In this document: piece after piece, positions 42,862 through 53,298 of the stretch | Layout: each line of letters begins with the position of its first letter | How positions within the stretch are numbered: the first letter of the stretch is position 1 | Assembly (NCBI RefSeq): GCF_008000935.1 | Contig: NZ_CP042831.1 | Location: forward strand, 3,472,001-3,536,000 | DNA length: 64,000 nt | Source: Flavobacterium alkalisoli | GTDB lineage: Bacteria > Bacteroidota > Bacteroidia > Flavobacteriales > Flavobacteriaceae | Direction of reading: 5' to 3' | Program-made: the position numbers and the translations under genes | The notes under the pieces: model-generated | Database searches by the model: none | Told to the model about the DNA's origin: nothing | The model's input: only the letters and a program-made list of their open reading frames with translations

Positions 42862-44808
42862 TTAATTATATCCTGGATTCTGATAATTTTGTGTACTTCC
42901 TTCCATAGCATCAAGCTGCCCCTGAGGAATTGGTCGTAAATACAAATAAGGTTCAATATTACGCTGAATGGTTTGTGGTGTATGATCTCCTATTCCCGAA
43001 CCACAAATAGTGTAGGTTGAAGCTAACTCACCCCATTTTTGTGTGCGTACTAGATCAAACCAACGATATCCTTCTCCATAAAACTCACGTGAACGCTCGG
43101 CAAGAATATAGTTAATATCAATATTTGTTGGTGTTGCAGCTACCATTGCAGCACTATTGTCTTCATTCTTAACCATATTGCCATTGTTATCCCAACGCCA
43201 CATACCTGCACGGGCACGGATAACATTTATTAAATCATAAGCTGTTTTACCTCCTTGCGGCGCTGCTCCTTTCACATTGGCTTCTGCGGCTATAAAATAT
43301 AGCTCAGAGAACTTGGCAACATTAAACGGACGTGTACTCGCTGCATTTGGCTGTCCTAATCCGCTTCCGTTATCGGTACGGTAAGTTCCTAATTTCCATA
43401 GGCCCGGATAGGTAAGTCTGCTTATCCCTTGTGGCGATATTACATAGTCTGCCCTTCCCGGTAACACACCAGCGCCAATATTGCTCTTGTATACAGAGTT
43501 TGAATAATCTATAGCTTCAGCAGGTTCTTCGTTTAAGAAAGTTAATATGGCATCGCCCGGATAAACCTCCATATTGTTAGCATTATATAAAAACGGATTA
43601 GATACTCCGCCTTTAGGCCAGTTACCACGATAAACAGTGGTAAAGGTTCCATCGTATCGTGAATCATTAGTCTTATCTGCAAATGTATTGGTTACTACAT
43701 CTATAGTAGGACACATACGTGTCCAGGGACGCCCAAGAGCCTGAGAAGCCTCACGTTGCACCGAACTTATAAGGGTTTCGTGTCCGGTATCAGCTGCGCT
43801 TCTTACATTAGTGTAGTTCCAAGTCATCATCCATCCGGCAAAATTATCAGGAGCTGCACCATTACTATAGGTTAGACTGGCCCCATTATAAAACTCACTG
43901 GATTCGGTATGATCTGCATATAATAGTATCTCATTATTACGGTCGTTAGAACCTAAATTAACATCATAATAGGTTTGTTGTAGAGCAAAGGGCCCCGGAT
44001 TATCTATAGCTTCTACAGCAATATCATAAGCCTGCTGGTAGTACCACTGTGCGCTTTGTCCGTCAGGGTCTACTCTGGAGGTATCAGGATAAGTTGGTAT
44101 TCCGTTAGGGTTTTCCAGCCACCATGCATATGTTAAGTATGCTTTTGCAAGATACAGCCTTGCTACTGTTTTTGTTACACCCCCGGTTACACGTCCGGCT
44201 TCAGGTAAATCGTTAATCGCTGTTAGTAGGTCCGGGAATATTACTTTAGTATATACTTCGGGAACTGTATTACGCACGGATGTCCTTACCGGATTTGTAT
44301 TGAACCTTAACTCTCCTGCTCCTAAGTCTAATGGTACACCACCAAATGTTTGTACCAGCATAAAATAATCAAATGCCCGAAAGAACCTTGCTTCCGATAT
44401 AAGTGCTTCAGGTATTGTACCTACTTCCGTAGCATTTTCTATTATACCATTTGCAGTATTAATATTAGGAAAAGCGGCATTCCATAAAACATCTGCACGG
44501 CTTGTAACACTGGTTACCTGTCCTACTCCCGAAAGATCCATATCCTTAAAGTTGGCATCTGCACTTTGGGCGTAGGTTACCTCATCCGTTCCTGTAAGAC
44601 AACTGTTGTAGTAATATGCCTGTCCGTATATATACCTTAAATGTGCATACATTGATGTTAAACCTCCGTAAACTCCTTCTTCAGTTTTAAAATAATCAGG
44701 AGTATAAATACTGCGAGGCTGTTCATCTAAAATTTCATCACTACATCCCATAAACAGTATGGCTGTAAAAAGGGTAGTTGCTATAATTTTTATTTTTAAA
44801 TTTTTCAT
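42862..44808 (-). CDS. SusD/RagB-family glycan-binding lipoprotein
   Basis: A 648-residue lipoprotein with signal and lipobox ending MGCSDE (C22). SusD hallmarks: DEQPRSIYTPDYFKTEEGVYGGLTSMYAHLR near the N-terminus, AEARFFRAFDYFMLVQTFGGVPL-type TPR helices, and a C-terminal block LAERSREFYGEGYRWFDLVRTQKW. It forms the surface lid on the SusC channel and binds oligosaccharides. It follows susC by nine bases. Confidence 0.95.
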   Translation of the reverse strand: MKNLKIKIIATTLFTAILFMGCSDEILDEQPRSIYTPDYFKTEEGVYGGLTSMYAHLRYIYGQAYYYNSCLTGTDEVTYAQSADANFKDMDLSGVGQVTSVTSRADVLWNAAFPNINTANGIIENATEVGTIPEALISEARFFRAFDYFMLVQTFGGVPLDLGAGELRFNTNPVRTSVRNTVPEVYTKVIFPDLLTAINDLPEAGRVTGGVTKTVARLYLAKAYLTYAWWLENPNGIPTYPDTSRVDPDGQSAQWYYQQAYDIAVEAIDNPGPFALQQTYYDVNLGSNDRNNEILLYADHTESSEFYNGASLTYSNGAAPDNFAGWMMTWNYTNVRSAADTGHETLISSVQREASQALGRPWTRMCPTIDVVTNTFADKTNDSRYDGTFTTVYRGNWPKGGVSNPFLYNANNMEVYPGDAILTFLNEEPAEAIDYSNSVYKSNIGAGVLPGRADYVISPQGISRLTYPGLWKLGTYRTDNGSGLGQPNAASTRPFNVAKFSELYFIAAEANVKGAAPQGGKTAYDLINVIRARAGMWRWDNNGNMVKNEDNSAAMVAATPTNIDINYILAERSREFYGEGYRWFDLVRTQKWGELASTYTICGSGIGDHTPQTIQRNIEPYLYLRPIPQGQLDAMEGSTQNYQNPGYN

Positions 44809-44817
44809 AATTGATTT

Positions 44818-47800
44818 TTAGAATGTTAGATTTAAACCAAACATAAAAGTACGTGTCGCAGGTGTATTTGTACCTACTGTAAGTAACCTTCTCTGATAAC
44901 TGGTAGTTACGGCTGCGTTTTGATCTCCATATGAGTTAGGCTCAGGATCAAGACCAGTTTCCTTGTGATAAGGAGAGTATAATACAAATGCATTTTGTAC
45001 CGTAGTATAAAGCCTTAATTTGTCTATTCCGGCCTTTTTAATAAAGTCCTGATTAAAGGTATAGCCAAGGCTAATGGTTCTGATCTTTACATAAGAAGCA
45101 TCAAAATAACCTAATGTACTTCCGTATTTCGGATTATCTCCGTTTGTTATACCTCCCGGTTTAGGATATTTAGCTCCTGTATTTTCCGGAGTCCAGTAAT
45201 CAACATCAACGTTACCTCTACGGCCGTTAAGCATATTTAAATATCCGGAAGAACCGTAAAGTGTACTTATAAGTATACCTCCGCTCTGGAAACCTCCCAC
45301 TATACCAAAATCAAAATTCTTATAATTTACATTAGTATTGAAACCTCCCTGAAAATCAGGATTAACATCCAAAACCTGACGATCATCCGGGCCAATAGCT
45401 CTTGTTGGGGTGCCGTCTTCATTATAATCACCGGTATATTCTACCCTAATCATACCTACATTTCCTCCCGGCTCTAATATATCCAGATAAGGGTCTCCCT
45501 CCTGCCATAGTCCTAGTTTATTGTAATCATAAATAACGTTTATCGGTTTACCCACAAACCACCAGTTAGCCTCGTCTTCCTGCTGTCCCGATGCTAATGC
45601 TGTCAGCTTATTTTTATTAGAGTAGAGATTAAAACCTGCACTCCATGTTACACCACTGGGATTATCTAATATCACACCATTAAGAGAAAGCTCAAAACCT
45701 TTATTTTGCGTTTCACCAATATTAGCCGTGTAGCTACCTACTCCTGATGTTGGCGGTAAATTAACACCTAACAGTACATTATTTGTATTTTGTACATAAT
45801 ATTCTAAAGTTCCTGATAAACGATTATTAAATAATCCGAAATCAAGTCCGTAGTTCCATGTTTTTGAGAACTCCCAGCCAAGATTAGGGTTTGGAAGTTC
45901 GGACACATAATATCCCGTCACAAAATCACCTCCAAAATTGTACGGTCTTGTACTTAATAATCCTAAAGTCTTGTATGGATCAACAGACTGGTTTGAAGTT
46001 TCACCATAGCCTATCCTAAATTTTAAAAGACTGATCTCATCCACTCCATCCATAAAGGATTCATTAGCAATATTCCATCCTGCAGAAACAGCCGGATAAG
46101 AATGCCATTGATGCCCAGGAGCAAGTCTTGAAGAGGCATCTGATCTGAAAGTAGCGCTTACCATATAACGATCGTCATAAGAATACATTAAACGCCCCAT
46201 ATAAGAAACTAATCCACTCTTCTGATAGCTCTGATTAGCAGGGTTAATGGTTATTTCTCCCTGAGCCTGTCCTAAATTAAAGAACTGAAAAGCATCTGAA
46301 GGTATTTCTCTTGCTGAAATGGAAGAACTGTTAAAGAAGTTTTCCTGTGCCGAGTAAAGAGCTATTGCATTTATTGTATGTTTCTCAGCAAAAGTACGAT
46401 CATAACTAAGTATGTTTTCAACAGCCCAGTTACTGTTAAAAGAGTTATTAACAGTAGCTGTAGACGGAGTGTCAGGATTTGTACTGAACACTCCCTGTCC
46501 TGTGTAAGTACCTCCTGTACTCATACGGATGTTTCCTCCTAAATTTAATCTGTATTTTAACCCTTCGACTCCCGGAATTTTTACTTCTCCATATACCGTA
46601 TTATAAGAGGCAAAGGCTTTTGTCTGATCTAAAAATCTGTCGCCCAGATCATTCATTATATCTCTTGAGTAAACCCATTGTTCATCCAATGGCATTCTTA
46701 CTGTCCTCTTCCAGGAACCGTCTTCATTATAAGGGTTTGCCAATGGTGACATACTTATAACTCCGTAAGTACCTAAAGTACTACCATTAGTAACTGAATA
46801 ATTGTTATTTGTATTAAAGCCAACCCTTACATAATTGCCTATTTGCTGATCTAATGAACTAACCAGCGAAAAACGCTCATAATCCTGAAGAGGTATAACG
46901 CCTTCGTCTTTATAGTATGTTGTACTAAAGCTATAGCTCCCGGTAGTAGAACCTCCAGAAACGTTGAAATGATGATTTTGTACACTACCTGTTCTGTAAA
47001 ACAAATCCTGCCAATCAGTATTAACATCATCAAACTCGTCAACTCCATTTGAAAACATATCTGCATCTGCCCGTAATTGTGCATATTTAGCTCCATCCAT
47101 CATTGGATAATCTGAAAATACGTTTCTTACTCCATAATAAGAGTTATAAGAGAATTTTGCTTTTTGCCCAAGGGTTCCTTTGTTAGTAGTAATTAAAATT
47201 ACACCGTTAGCACCTCTTGAACCATAAATTGCTGTAGCAGATGCATCTTTAAGTACATCTATACTTTTAATATCATCTGTGCTTATATCTGTTAACGAGC
47301 CCGGAAAAGGAATACCGTCTAATACAATAAGCGGATCATTACTCGCCGTAAGAGAACGTGCACCTCTTATACGTATCTGCATAGATGCTCCCGGCTGCGA
47401 TGAGGTCTGATTAATTTCGACCCCCGCAAGGCGGCCTTGTAAAGCCTGTGTTATGTTAGGTGCCGGTACCTCTCTTATAGCATCTCCTTTAATTGATATA
47501 ACAGATCCTGTTACAGCCTCTTTACGCTGCGTACCATAACCCACGACCACAACCTCGCTAAGAACCTGTGCCTCTTCCTGTAATACTACATTTATAGTAC
47601 TACCGGTAACAGTAACTTCCTGTGACTGGTATCCTATAAATGAAAATTGTAATACAGCATTTAGGGGTGCGGATATAGTGTAGTTACCGTCCAGATCTGT
47701 TGCAACAGAGGTTGTCGTCCCTTTAACTGCAACCAGAGCACCCGGTATACCCATACCATCATCTCCCGAAGTAACTGTACCACTTACATTCATATCCTGA

Positions 47801-47886
47801 GACCAGCACAAGTGCGTACTAAAGACTAACGCCAAAACCAATAAAAGGCGATGGGATTTAATTGATACTTTGTAGAGTTTTTTCAT
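44818..47886 (-). CDS. SusC/RagA-family TonB-dependent receptor
   Basis: A 1022-residue outer-membrane importer. Signal peptide (ending near CWSQ), an Ig-like carboxypeptidase-regulatory domain (VSGTVTSGDDGMGIPGALVAVKGT), the SusC motif EVVVVGYGTQRKEAVTGSV, a plug with LDGIPFPGSLTDISTDDIKSIDVLKDASATAIYGSRGANGVILITT, then the barrel ending MFGLNLTF. It takes up xylo- or glucuronoxylo-oligosaccharides with SusD. It has its own LacI-type operator and a long leader of about 165 bases. Confidence 0.96.
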   Translation of the reverse strand: MKKLYKVSIKSHRLLLVLALVFSTHLCWSQDMNVSGTVTSGDDGMGIPGALVAVKGTTTSVATDLDGNYTISAPLNAVLQFSFIGYQSQEVTVTGSTINVVLQEEAQVLSEVVVVGYGTQRKEAVTGSVISIKGDAIREVPAPNITQALQGRLAGVEINQTSSQPGASMQIRIRGARSLTASNDPLIVLDGIPFPGSLTDISTDDIKSIDVLKDASATAIYGSRGANGVILITTNKGTLGQKAKFSYNSYYGVRNVFSDYPMMDGAKYAQLRADADMFSNGVDEFDDVNTDWQDLFYRTGSVQNHHFNVSGGSTTGSYSFSTTYYKDEGVIPLQDYERFSLVSSLDQQIGNYVRVGFNTNNNYSVTNGSTLGTYGVISMSPLANPYNEDGSWKRTVRMPLDEQWVYSRDIMNDLGDRFLDQTKAFASYNTVYGEVKIPGVEGLKYRLNLGGNIRMSTGGTYTGQGVFSTNPDTPSTATVNNSFNSNWAVENILSYDRTFAEKHTINAIALYSAQENFFNSSSISAREIPSDAFQFFNLGQAQGEITINPANQSYQKSGLVSYMGRLMYSYDDRYMVSATFRSDASSRLAPGHQWHSYPAVSAGWNIANESFMDGVDEISLLKFRIGYGETSNQSVDPYKTLGLLSTRPYNFGGDFVTGYYVSELPNPNLGWEFSKTWNYGLDFGLFNNRLSGTLEYYVQNTNNVLLGVNLPPTSGVGSYTANIGETQNKGFELSLNGVILDNPSGVTWSAGFNLYSNKNKLTALASGQQEDEANWWFVGKPINVIYDYNKLGLWQEGDPYLDILEPGGNVGMIRVEYTGDYNEDGTPTRAIGPDDRQVLDVNPDFQGGFNTNVNYKNFDFGIVGGFQSGGILISTLYGSSGYLNMLNGRRGNVDVDYWTPENTGAKYPKPGGITNGDNPKYGSTLGYFDASYVKIRTISLGYTFNQDFIKKAGIDKLRLYTTVQNAFVLYSPYHKETGLDPEPNSYGDQNAAVTTSYQRRLLTVGTNTPATRTFMFGLNLTF

Positions 47887-48058
47887 AATAGTTAGTAGTT
47901 GGTTATTAATAATATTTGTGTTTAATTTTTCTAGTATTGGTTAAACAACCTCAACTAAATCGATTTCGTAAACAGGGTATAAAACCCCTTTAATTTTTCC
48001 AGTTATGATTTAAGAACCTATTTTTAAATCATTTAAACTACCTTATGGTGTTATAGAC
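47887..48058 (-). other. Long untranslated leader of susC
   Basis: From the predicted start near 48052 to the ATG at 47886, about 165 bases. It includes a perfect 9-bp inverted repeat ATGATTTAA / TTAAATCAT at 48005-48032 and a weaker GGG...CCC hairpin further on. No coding frame. Confidence 0.5.
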
Positions 48059-48124
48059 CAAAAGTAAAATTTTCTTATTTTAAGTTAAAAATCTAACACA
48101 TAAAAGCTACGAATACGTTTTAGT
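48059..48124 (-). promoter_or_regulatory. susC promoter with LacI-type operator 2
   Basis: Operator CTACGAATACGTTTTAG at 48108-48124, centre 48117.5. The -7 box TACTTTTG (48066-48059, exact consensus) ends 58.5 bp away. No TTTG at -33. Confidence 0.75.
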
Positions 48125-48308
48125 TAAAAATTCGATAAAAACATTATCCTCAAAAAAATAACACCTAATTTGTCAATATTTTATTTTATATCCTTTTATA
48201 GAACAATAATTAAAACATATAGCTTAAAATTATATTCAAGAAGCACATATAGCAAGACTAATATGATAATCAATATCAAAATTGTAATTATTGATTAAAA
48301 AAGAAAAG
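48125..48308. other. AT-rich intergenic region upstream of the susC operator
   Basis: Between the GH67 stop and the susC operator. I see no gene, repeat or clear terminator. Confidence 0.4.
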
Positions 48309-50450
48309 CTATTCCAATTTTAGGCCGATATAATAGCTTAATGATTTTTCCGGTTTTTCCAGTTCTTCCGGAATAGGCATTTTAGAAAAAGTCTGGAAAT
48401 AAAGTACGCATGAGTTTCTCCAAATCACAGCTTCCACTTCCTGCTCTTCAAGTAGCTGTTTTACTTTAATAAACCTCTCTTCATCAATAAAGGATTTTAG
48501 TTTATTCCAGGAAGACTGCATTTCCCTTACTTTATCTACACCGTTATAATAGTGGAGACACATTTCATCCCACAGAGTATTTCCTGACTTCATTTTATGT
48601 TTCCAGCTAACATGATGAAACCATAATAAAAGATTTTCAGGACATGTTTCAAGAGAATTAAACCTGTCCCTTACAGGAGGAAAATATTGTGACACGGCAT
48701 TAGAGCCACCTGTAGTTCTGTCAAACCCAATGCCTATACTATCTGCTCTATGATAATAGGTGGATTTCCAGTTGGGTTGCGCTGCCGTATCAACCCAGGG
48801 CCCCGGTCCTCTATGTGTGTTATAGGCCATTATATGGTTAAGTCCCAAAGGTGTCATGTAGTCTACTGTAGTTTCTCTGGATTCTAACATCATCTTTTTT
48901 ACAGGCTCAATAAAATCTTTATTATTTGAAAAAGTCATGCGAATCCAGTCTTCAGCTATGCTTTCCGACGATGTTTCAGAATTCCATGCCAATCTCCCTA
49001 AACTATACCAGTTAGATTGTGCAAAAGGATGTCCGCACCAATTCCTGCTGTTCCCAATATTGGAAACCCCTGCCATACCGGTAAGCTTTTTAGTGGAGTA
49101 TTTCCCTTCAATTACGTTACTCACAGTACTTCCCTTTCCTTTAGCATAAGTGTCCGAGTCTAATGTTTCTTCGTACAAAGTGGAAAGAAAAACCAAATGA
49201 TTAGAGAACCCTAAATATTCCTGTGTAATTTGGAACTCCATCATAAGCGAAGTATTTGGCATCGCGCCGAATAACGGAGAAAAAGGTTCACGTGGCTGAA
49301 AATCTATAGGTCCGTTTTTTATCTGTACAAGTACATTGTCTTTAAACTGACTATCAAGAGGTTTAAAACTATTATAAGCCTGAAGAACCCTGTCTTCTTC
49401 GGGGTCACTATTGTATACAAAAGCCCTCCACATTACAACCCCTTTATAAGACTCTAAAGCTTGAGCCAACATATTGGCTCCATCTGCATGAGTACGCCCA
49501 TAGTCCTGAGGTCCCGGCTGTCCTTCTGAATTTGCTTTTACCAAAAACCCTCCGAAATCCGGGATAAGCGTATATATTTCTTTTGCTTTAGCTTCCCACC
49601 AGTCAATCACTTGTGGATTAAGTGGGTCGGCAGTAGGTAAACCACCCAGTTTTATTGGAGAAGTAAATGAAACAGACAGATATACTTTTAAACCGTAGGG
49701 TCTGAAAACATCTGCGAGCGCCTTTACTTTTTCAAGATAGTCTTTAGTTAAAATCTTAGGATTGGAGTTTACATTGTTCAGCACAGTCGCATTAATTCCT
49801 ATGGATGCATTTGCCCTTGCATAATCAATATATCTTTTATCAATTGTATTAGGTAATTCGTCCCATTTCCATAAGGAATTACCGGCATAGCCACGTTCTA
49901 TACTACCATCAAGATTATCCCAATGATTTAAAGCCCTTATATCTAACCTGGGAACTTCAGTAATAGTTAGTTTATCGGCTATTTGCTGTGTTTGTATAAG
50001 CTTTATAAAATGAAAAACACCATATAAAACACCTATATCCGTATTCGCGCTAATTAATGTACAGTTCCTGTTATTAATCTTAACCGATTTGATTATAAAG
50101 CCTTCATTACCTAATTTATCGTAATCTTTTGCAGAGATATGCCCTTTAAGTACAGACTCATTTTTTGTTGCCAGTACTATGCATCCATTTTCAATGGAAT
50201 TCAAAAGTTTAGGCTCAGTTCCTAGTAATCCCGAAAAAGCAAGTTTAAGTTCATTTTCAGCTGCTTTTAAAGTTTCGGAATTCCCTTTAATATAATAGTC
50301 ATTAAATGCTCCGTTATATTTGTCAAGTAATGCTTTATTTTCAATTTTTCTATAGTTGAGCCAAAGATCATAACCATCATTAGCTATAAGTAAAAAAGGA
50401 AATAAAAGGATTGAAATAAATAAAAATCCTCTTGAGAATTTTGGTATCAT
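48309..50450 (-). CDS. GH67 alpha-glucuronidase
   Basis: A 713-residue enzyme that removes (4-O-methyl)glucuronic acid from the non-reducing end of xylo-oligosaccharides. Signal peptide ends near LIAND (residue 24). GH67 sequence is clear throughout: YDLWLNYRKIEN, RALNHWDNLDGSIERGYAG, GGFLVKANSEGQPGPQDYGRTHADGANMLA with catalytic-region Glu, and HHVSWKHKMKSGNTLWDEMC. It is 41 bases downstream of the GH115 gene, so the two alpha-glucuronidases are co-transcribed, and is likely periplasmic. Confidence 0.95.
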   Translation of the reverse strand: MIPKFSRGFLFISILLFPFLLIANDGYDLWLNYRKIENKALLDKYNGAFNDYYIKGNSETLKAAENELKLAFSGLLGTEPKLLNSIENGCIVLATKNESVLKGHISAKDYDKLGNEGFIIKSVKINNRNCTLISANTDIGVLYGVFHFIKLIQTQQIADKLTITEVPRLDIRALNHWDNLDGSIERGYAGNSLWKWDELPNTIDKRYIDYARANASIGINATVLNNVNSNPKILTKDYLEKVKALADVFRPYGLKVYLSVSFTSPIKLGGLPTADPLNPQVIDWWEAKAKEIYTLIPDFGGFLVKANSEGQPGPQDYGRTHADGANMLAQALESYKGVVMWRAFVYNSDPEEDRVLQAYNSFKPLDSQFKDNVLVQIKNGPIDFQPREPFSPLFGAMPNTSLMMEFQITQEYLGFSNHLVFLSTLYEETLDSDTYAKGKGSTVSNVIEGKYSTKKLTGMAGVSNIGNSRNWCGHPFAQSNWYSLGRLAWNSETSSESIAEDWIRMTFSNNKDFIEPVKKMMLESRETTVDYMTPLGLNHIMAYNTHRGPGPWVDTAAQPNWKSTYYHRADSIGIGFDRTTGGSNAVSQYFPPVRDRFNSLETCPENLLLWFHHVSWKHKMKSGNTLWDEMCLHYYNGVDKVREMQSSWNKLKSFIDEERFIKVKQLLEEQEVEAVIWRNSCVLYFQTFSKMPIPEELEKPEKSLSYYIGLKLE

Positions 50451-50491
50451 ATTGTTATAAGTGGTATTACAATTAAATGTGAGAAAGTGTA

Positions 50492-53047
50492 TTATCTGGT
50501 TTCAGGAGGGCCTAAATAGCTTTTTTTCATACCGCCAAAATCCAGTATGATTTTTTGCAGTACAATACCCGGATCTACCATCCATATTTTAAGAGTATGT
50601 TTTCCGGATGTAAGCTCCTTAAATGCGGTTTCTTTAATGATGATATTGTTTGCTACCCAGATGGCCCATGCCCTCTCACCTTTCTCTGCATTTATACTAA
50701 GAATTACAGGTTGGGAGTCATCTACCGAAACAGCATAACGTAATCCGATTTCAGTATTATGGAAGTTAAGTGTTGGAGAAAAATAGGTGTGTATATTTAC
50801 CGATTCGTCTTCATAGCTGTAAAAAGTATATTCCAAACTAGGTCCGTTGGAATAAGGGTCCTGAACAGGAGCCGTTACAGGAAATGGAGTGACCCCAGAT
50901 GTAGTGCGTCCTATGTCCGGGATAATTTTCCATTCAATGCCATTAGTATTATTTGCTTTACTGTAGTTTTCTGCATTAATGGAAACATAGCCATTCTCTT
51001 CGTAAAAAACTGTTTTAGTATCCATTACAGCTTGCTCTTTAGAGGATTCTATGGTCTCAGTAATCTCTATAAAAGGCTTAATCGGTGAATCGTCTGAAAC
51101 ATAAGATACCGATGGCATTATATTGTTTTTAGGATCAAACCAGGAAGTGTAACCTATATGTGTCTGATCCATAAAATGATTCCATTTACCTCCCGACAGC
51201 TCTTTATTATATTGCTTGGAAATAAGGGAATCTTTTATAAACAGTTCTTTCGCTAAATCTGCATAAGCATTGGCTTTTGAATTGTTTTGAGTCGCATATT
51301 TTTCATTCAGGGCAACTGCCAAATACATTCTATGCAAATTTTCATTTGCTTGAATCGGGTGTAAAACCAACTGATAGTAAGCATCTTTATAATTCTTTGG
51401 CAACTGATTCTCAATTTTTTCTGCTTTTTCTAATAACTTTTTGTATTCATTAACCACCCTGAAAGCCTCATCATAATTTTCAAGACTATATGTGTTTTTA
51501 TCAACTAACTCAGGTTTTCTTCTTGAAGCCAGTTGGCCATATTCTCTCAGAACAATTCCTATTTCCTTAGCATCGGTGTCTCCAAACTGACCTCTGGCCC
51601 ACTCCGTATAATACTCCCTTAAATTATCAGGTGTCCATTTCTCAGGATTCCAGGCATAATCCAGAAAGAAAGAAATAGGAAACTCCATTGGTTTTATATC
51701 GCCTACATTTACAATCCATATTTGCTTTACATTATATTCCCATGCCAAATGCATTTGTTCCCATACCCTGGCTATATTATTGGTATTAATCCATTTGTAA
51801 TTTCTTGGTCCGCCCACATAATCAAAATGATAATAAATGCCATAACCTCCTTTTCGCTCCTTTTCATTTCTGGCTGGCAATTTTCGAAGGTTTCCCCAAT
51901 TATCATCACACAATAGTAACGTAACATCATCGGGAACACGCATCCCTTTGTCATAATAATCCTGAACCTCTTTATAAAGTGCCCAAACCTGAGGTGTCTC
52001 TTCTGCACTCTTTCCCGTCACTTCTTCTATAATATCCCGTTGGTCTTTAACTATTCTTTCTAAAAGCGCTGTTGCTGTACCTTCTGTCATGGGCTCATCT
52101 CCGTCACCACGCATACCTATGGTTACCAGACTCTCATGAGACCCCATATTCTTAATACCCTTTCTCCAAAAGTCTTTAAGTACTGCCTCATTTTTTGTAT
52201 AATCCCATGCTCCGCTTCCATATCGCTTCCATTCTGCCTGAGCCCTTAGCATTGGCTCGTGATGGGATGTCCCCATAACAATACCCCATTTATCGGCCAA
52301 AACCGGGTTAAGCTTATCGTCATCATTAAAAGCCCTGCCCCACATTGCAGGCCATAAGTAATTGGCTTTGTTTCTCAATAGAAGCTCAAACACTTTAGTA
52401 TAAAACTCATGATTAAACTTTCCGTAGTTCTCTTCCACCCAACCACTCAATGCAGGAGCCTCATCGTTGATGAATATCCCCCTATACTTTACCTTAGGAG
52501 CATCGTTGATGTTTACGTCGCTTTTTATAAAAATCTGTTCTTTTTTCTTTACCGGTACATCTGCCCACCAATACCAAGGAGAAACTCCCATTTGTTTTGT
52601 CAGTTCTAAAGCACCATAAGCAGCACCGCGTTTATTGCTTCCGGCTATAATCAATGCGCTGTCAACGCCCTTAAAAGGACTTTTAACCACCTGAATCATA
52701 TATCCATCCCACTCTCCTCTTAATGCGGAAAAATCTATTTTTTTATTTTTCTCAAGTTCTTTAAAAAAACTGCATTTTTCCAGAGTACCTATTATGATAA
52801 TATTCTTTTCCTTATTAATCTTTGTAAGCTGTTGCGGTCTTTTCCCTGTTACACGTTCAATATCATCTGTAAAAAGGTTTACTGCTACAGGCACAAGTGA
52901 ATCTTCATTCTTATCATAAAATACGGTTGTAGCAGCTTCTGTTGTAACAACCGGAAAATCCATTCCGTTATTACTATCGGCTATAACTTCCTGTGCAACA
53001 ACATTTAAAGAAACTAAGATTATTAAAAAGGTTATAATTTGCTTCAT
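50492..53047 (-). CDS. GH115 alpha-glucuronidase
   Basis: About 851 residues from ATG 53047, which gives the signal peptide MKQIITFLIILVSLNVVAQ; the open frame extends 54 bases further without family sense. GH115 enzymes remove glucuronic acid from internal xylose units. Diagnostic blocks: YRGIFINDEAPALSGWVEENYGKFNHEFYTKVFELLLRNKANYLWPAMWG, GTSHHEPMLRAQAEWKRYG, TIGMRGDGDEPMTEG, YYHFDYVGGPRNYKWIN. C-terminal beta domains follow. First gene of the operon with GH67, under LacI-type operator 3. Confidence 0.95.
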   Translation of the reverse strand: MKQIITFLIILVSLNVVAQEVIADSNNGMDFPVVTTEAATTVFYDKNEDSLVPVAVNLFTDDIERVTGKRPQQLTKINKEKNIIIIGTLEKCSFFKELEKNKKIDFSALRGEWDGYMIQVVKSPFKGVDSALIIAGSNKRGAAYGALELTKQMGVSPWYWWADVPVKKKEQIFIKSDVNINDAPKVKYRGIFINDEAPALSGWVEENYGKFNHEFYTKVFELLLRNKANYLWPAMWGRAFNDDDKLNPVLADKWGIVMGTSHHEPMLRAQAEWKRYGSGAWDYTKNEAVLKDFWRKGIKNMGSHESLVTIGMRGDGDEPMTEGTATALLERIVKDQRDIIEEVTGKSAEETPQVWALYKEVQDYYDKGMRVPDDVTLLLCDDNWGNLRKLPARNEKERKGGYGIYYHFDYVGGPRNYKWINTNNIARVWEQMHLAWEYNVKQIWIVNVGDIKPMEFPISFFLDYAWNPEKWTPDNLREYYTEWARGQFGDTDAKEIGIVLREYGQLASRRKPELVDKNTYSLENYDEAFRVVNEYKKLLEKAEKIENQLPKNYKDAYYQLVLHPIQANENLHRMYLAVALNEKYATQNNSKANAYADLAKELFIKDSLISKQYNKELSGGKWNHFMDQTHIGYTSWFDPKNNIMPSVSYVSDDSPIKPFIEITETIESSKEQAVMDTKTVFYEENGYVSINAENYSKANNTNGIEWKIIPDIGRTTSGVTPFPVTAPVQDPYSNGPSLEYTFYSYEDESVNIHTYFSPTLNFHNTEIGLRYAVSVDDSQPVILSINAEKGERAWAIWVANNIIIKETAFKELTSGKHTLKIWMVDPGIVLQKIILDFGGMKKSYLGPPETR

Positions 53048-53098
53048 TATATTTTGACTAATCCCGGTATTTACCGTAAATATTAAATTTTTGTATTT

Positions 53099-53212
53099 CA
53101 ATAATACCTTTTAAATTTCTTAATTCTCATATTTTTCTGAAATATAAGCGCAAACGTATTCGTAACTTTCATTTTGTTTCGATAAGAGCACTATAATTAT
53201 GTTATATTTTTG
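53099..53212. promoter_or_regulatory. Divergent promoters around LacI-type operator 3 (GH115 / GH3)
   Basis: Operator at 53151-53166 reads GTTACGAATACGTTTG on the minus strand, centre 53155.5. Minus-strand -7 TATTATTG (53106-53099, one mismatch) and plus-strand -7 TATTTTTG (53205-53212, exact) each end 56.5 bp from the centre, so the operator lies at the exact midpoint. Confidence 0.78.
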
Positions 53213-53298
53213 AAATATGCATTTTCTTTCCCTGTAATGAGAAAACTAAAAAATGATATATACTTCCCAATAAATTACCTTTCAAATTATTATTAAAA

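Noticed and set aside
51722..52609. Several short frames opposite GH115
   Set aside because: Shadows of a full-length, family-consistent enzyme.
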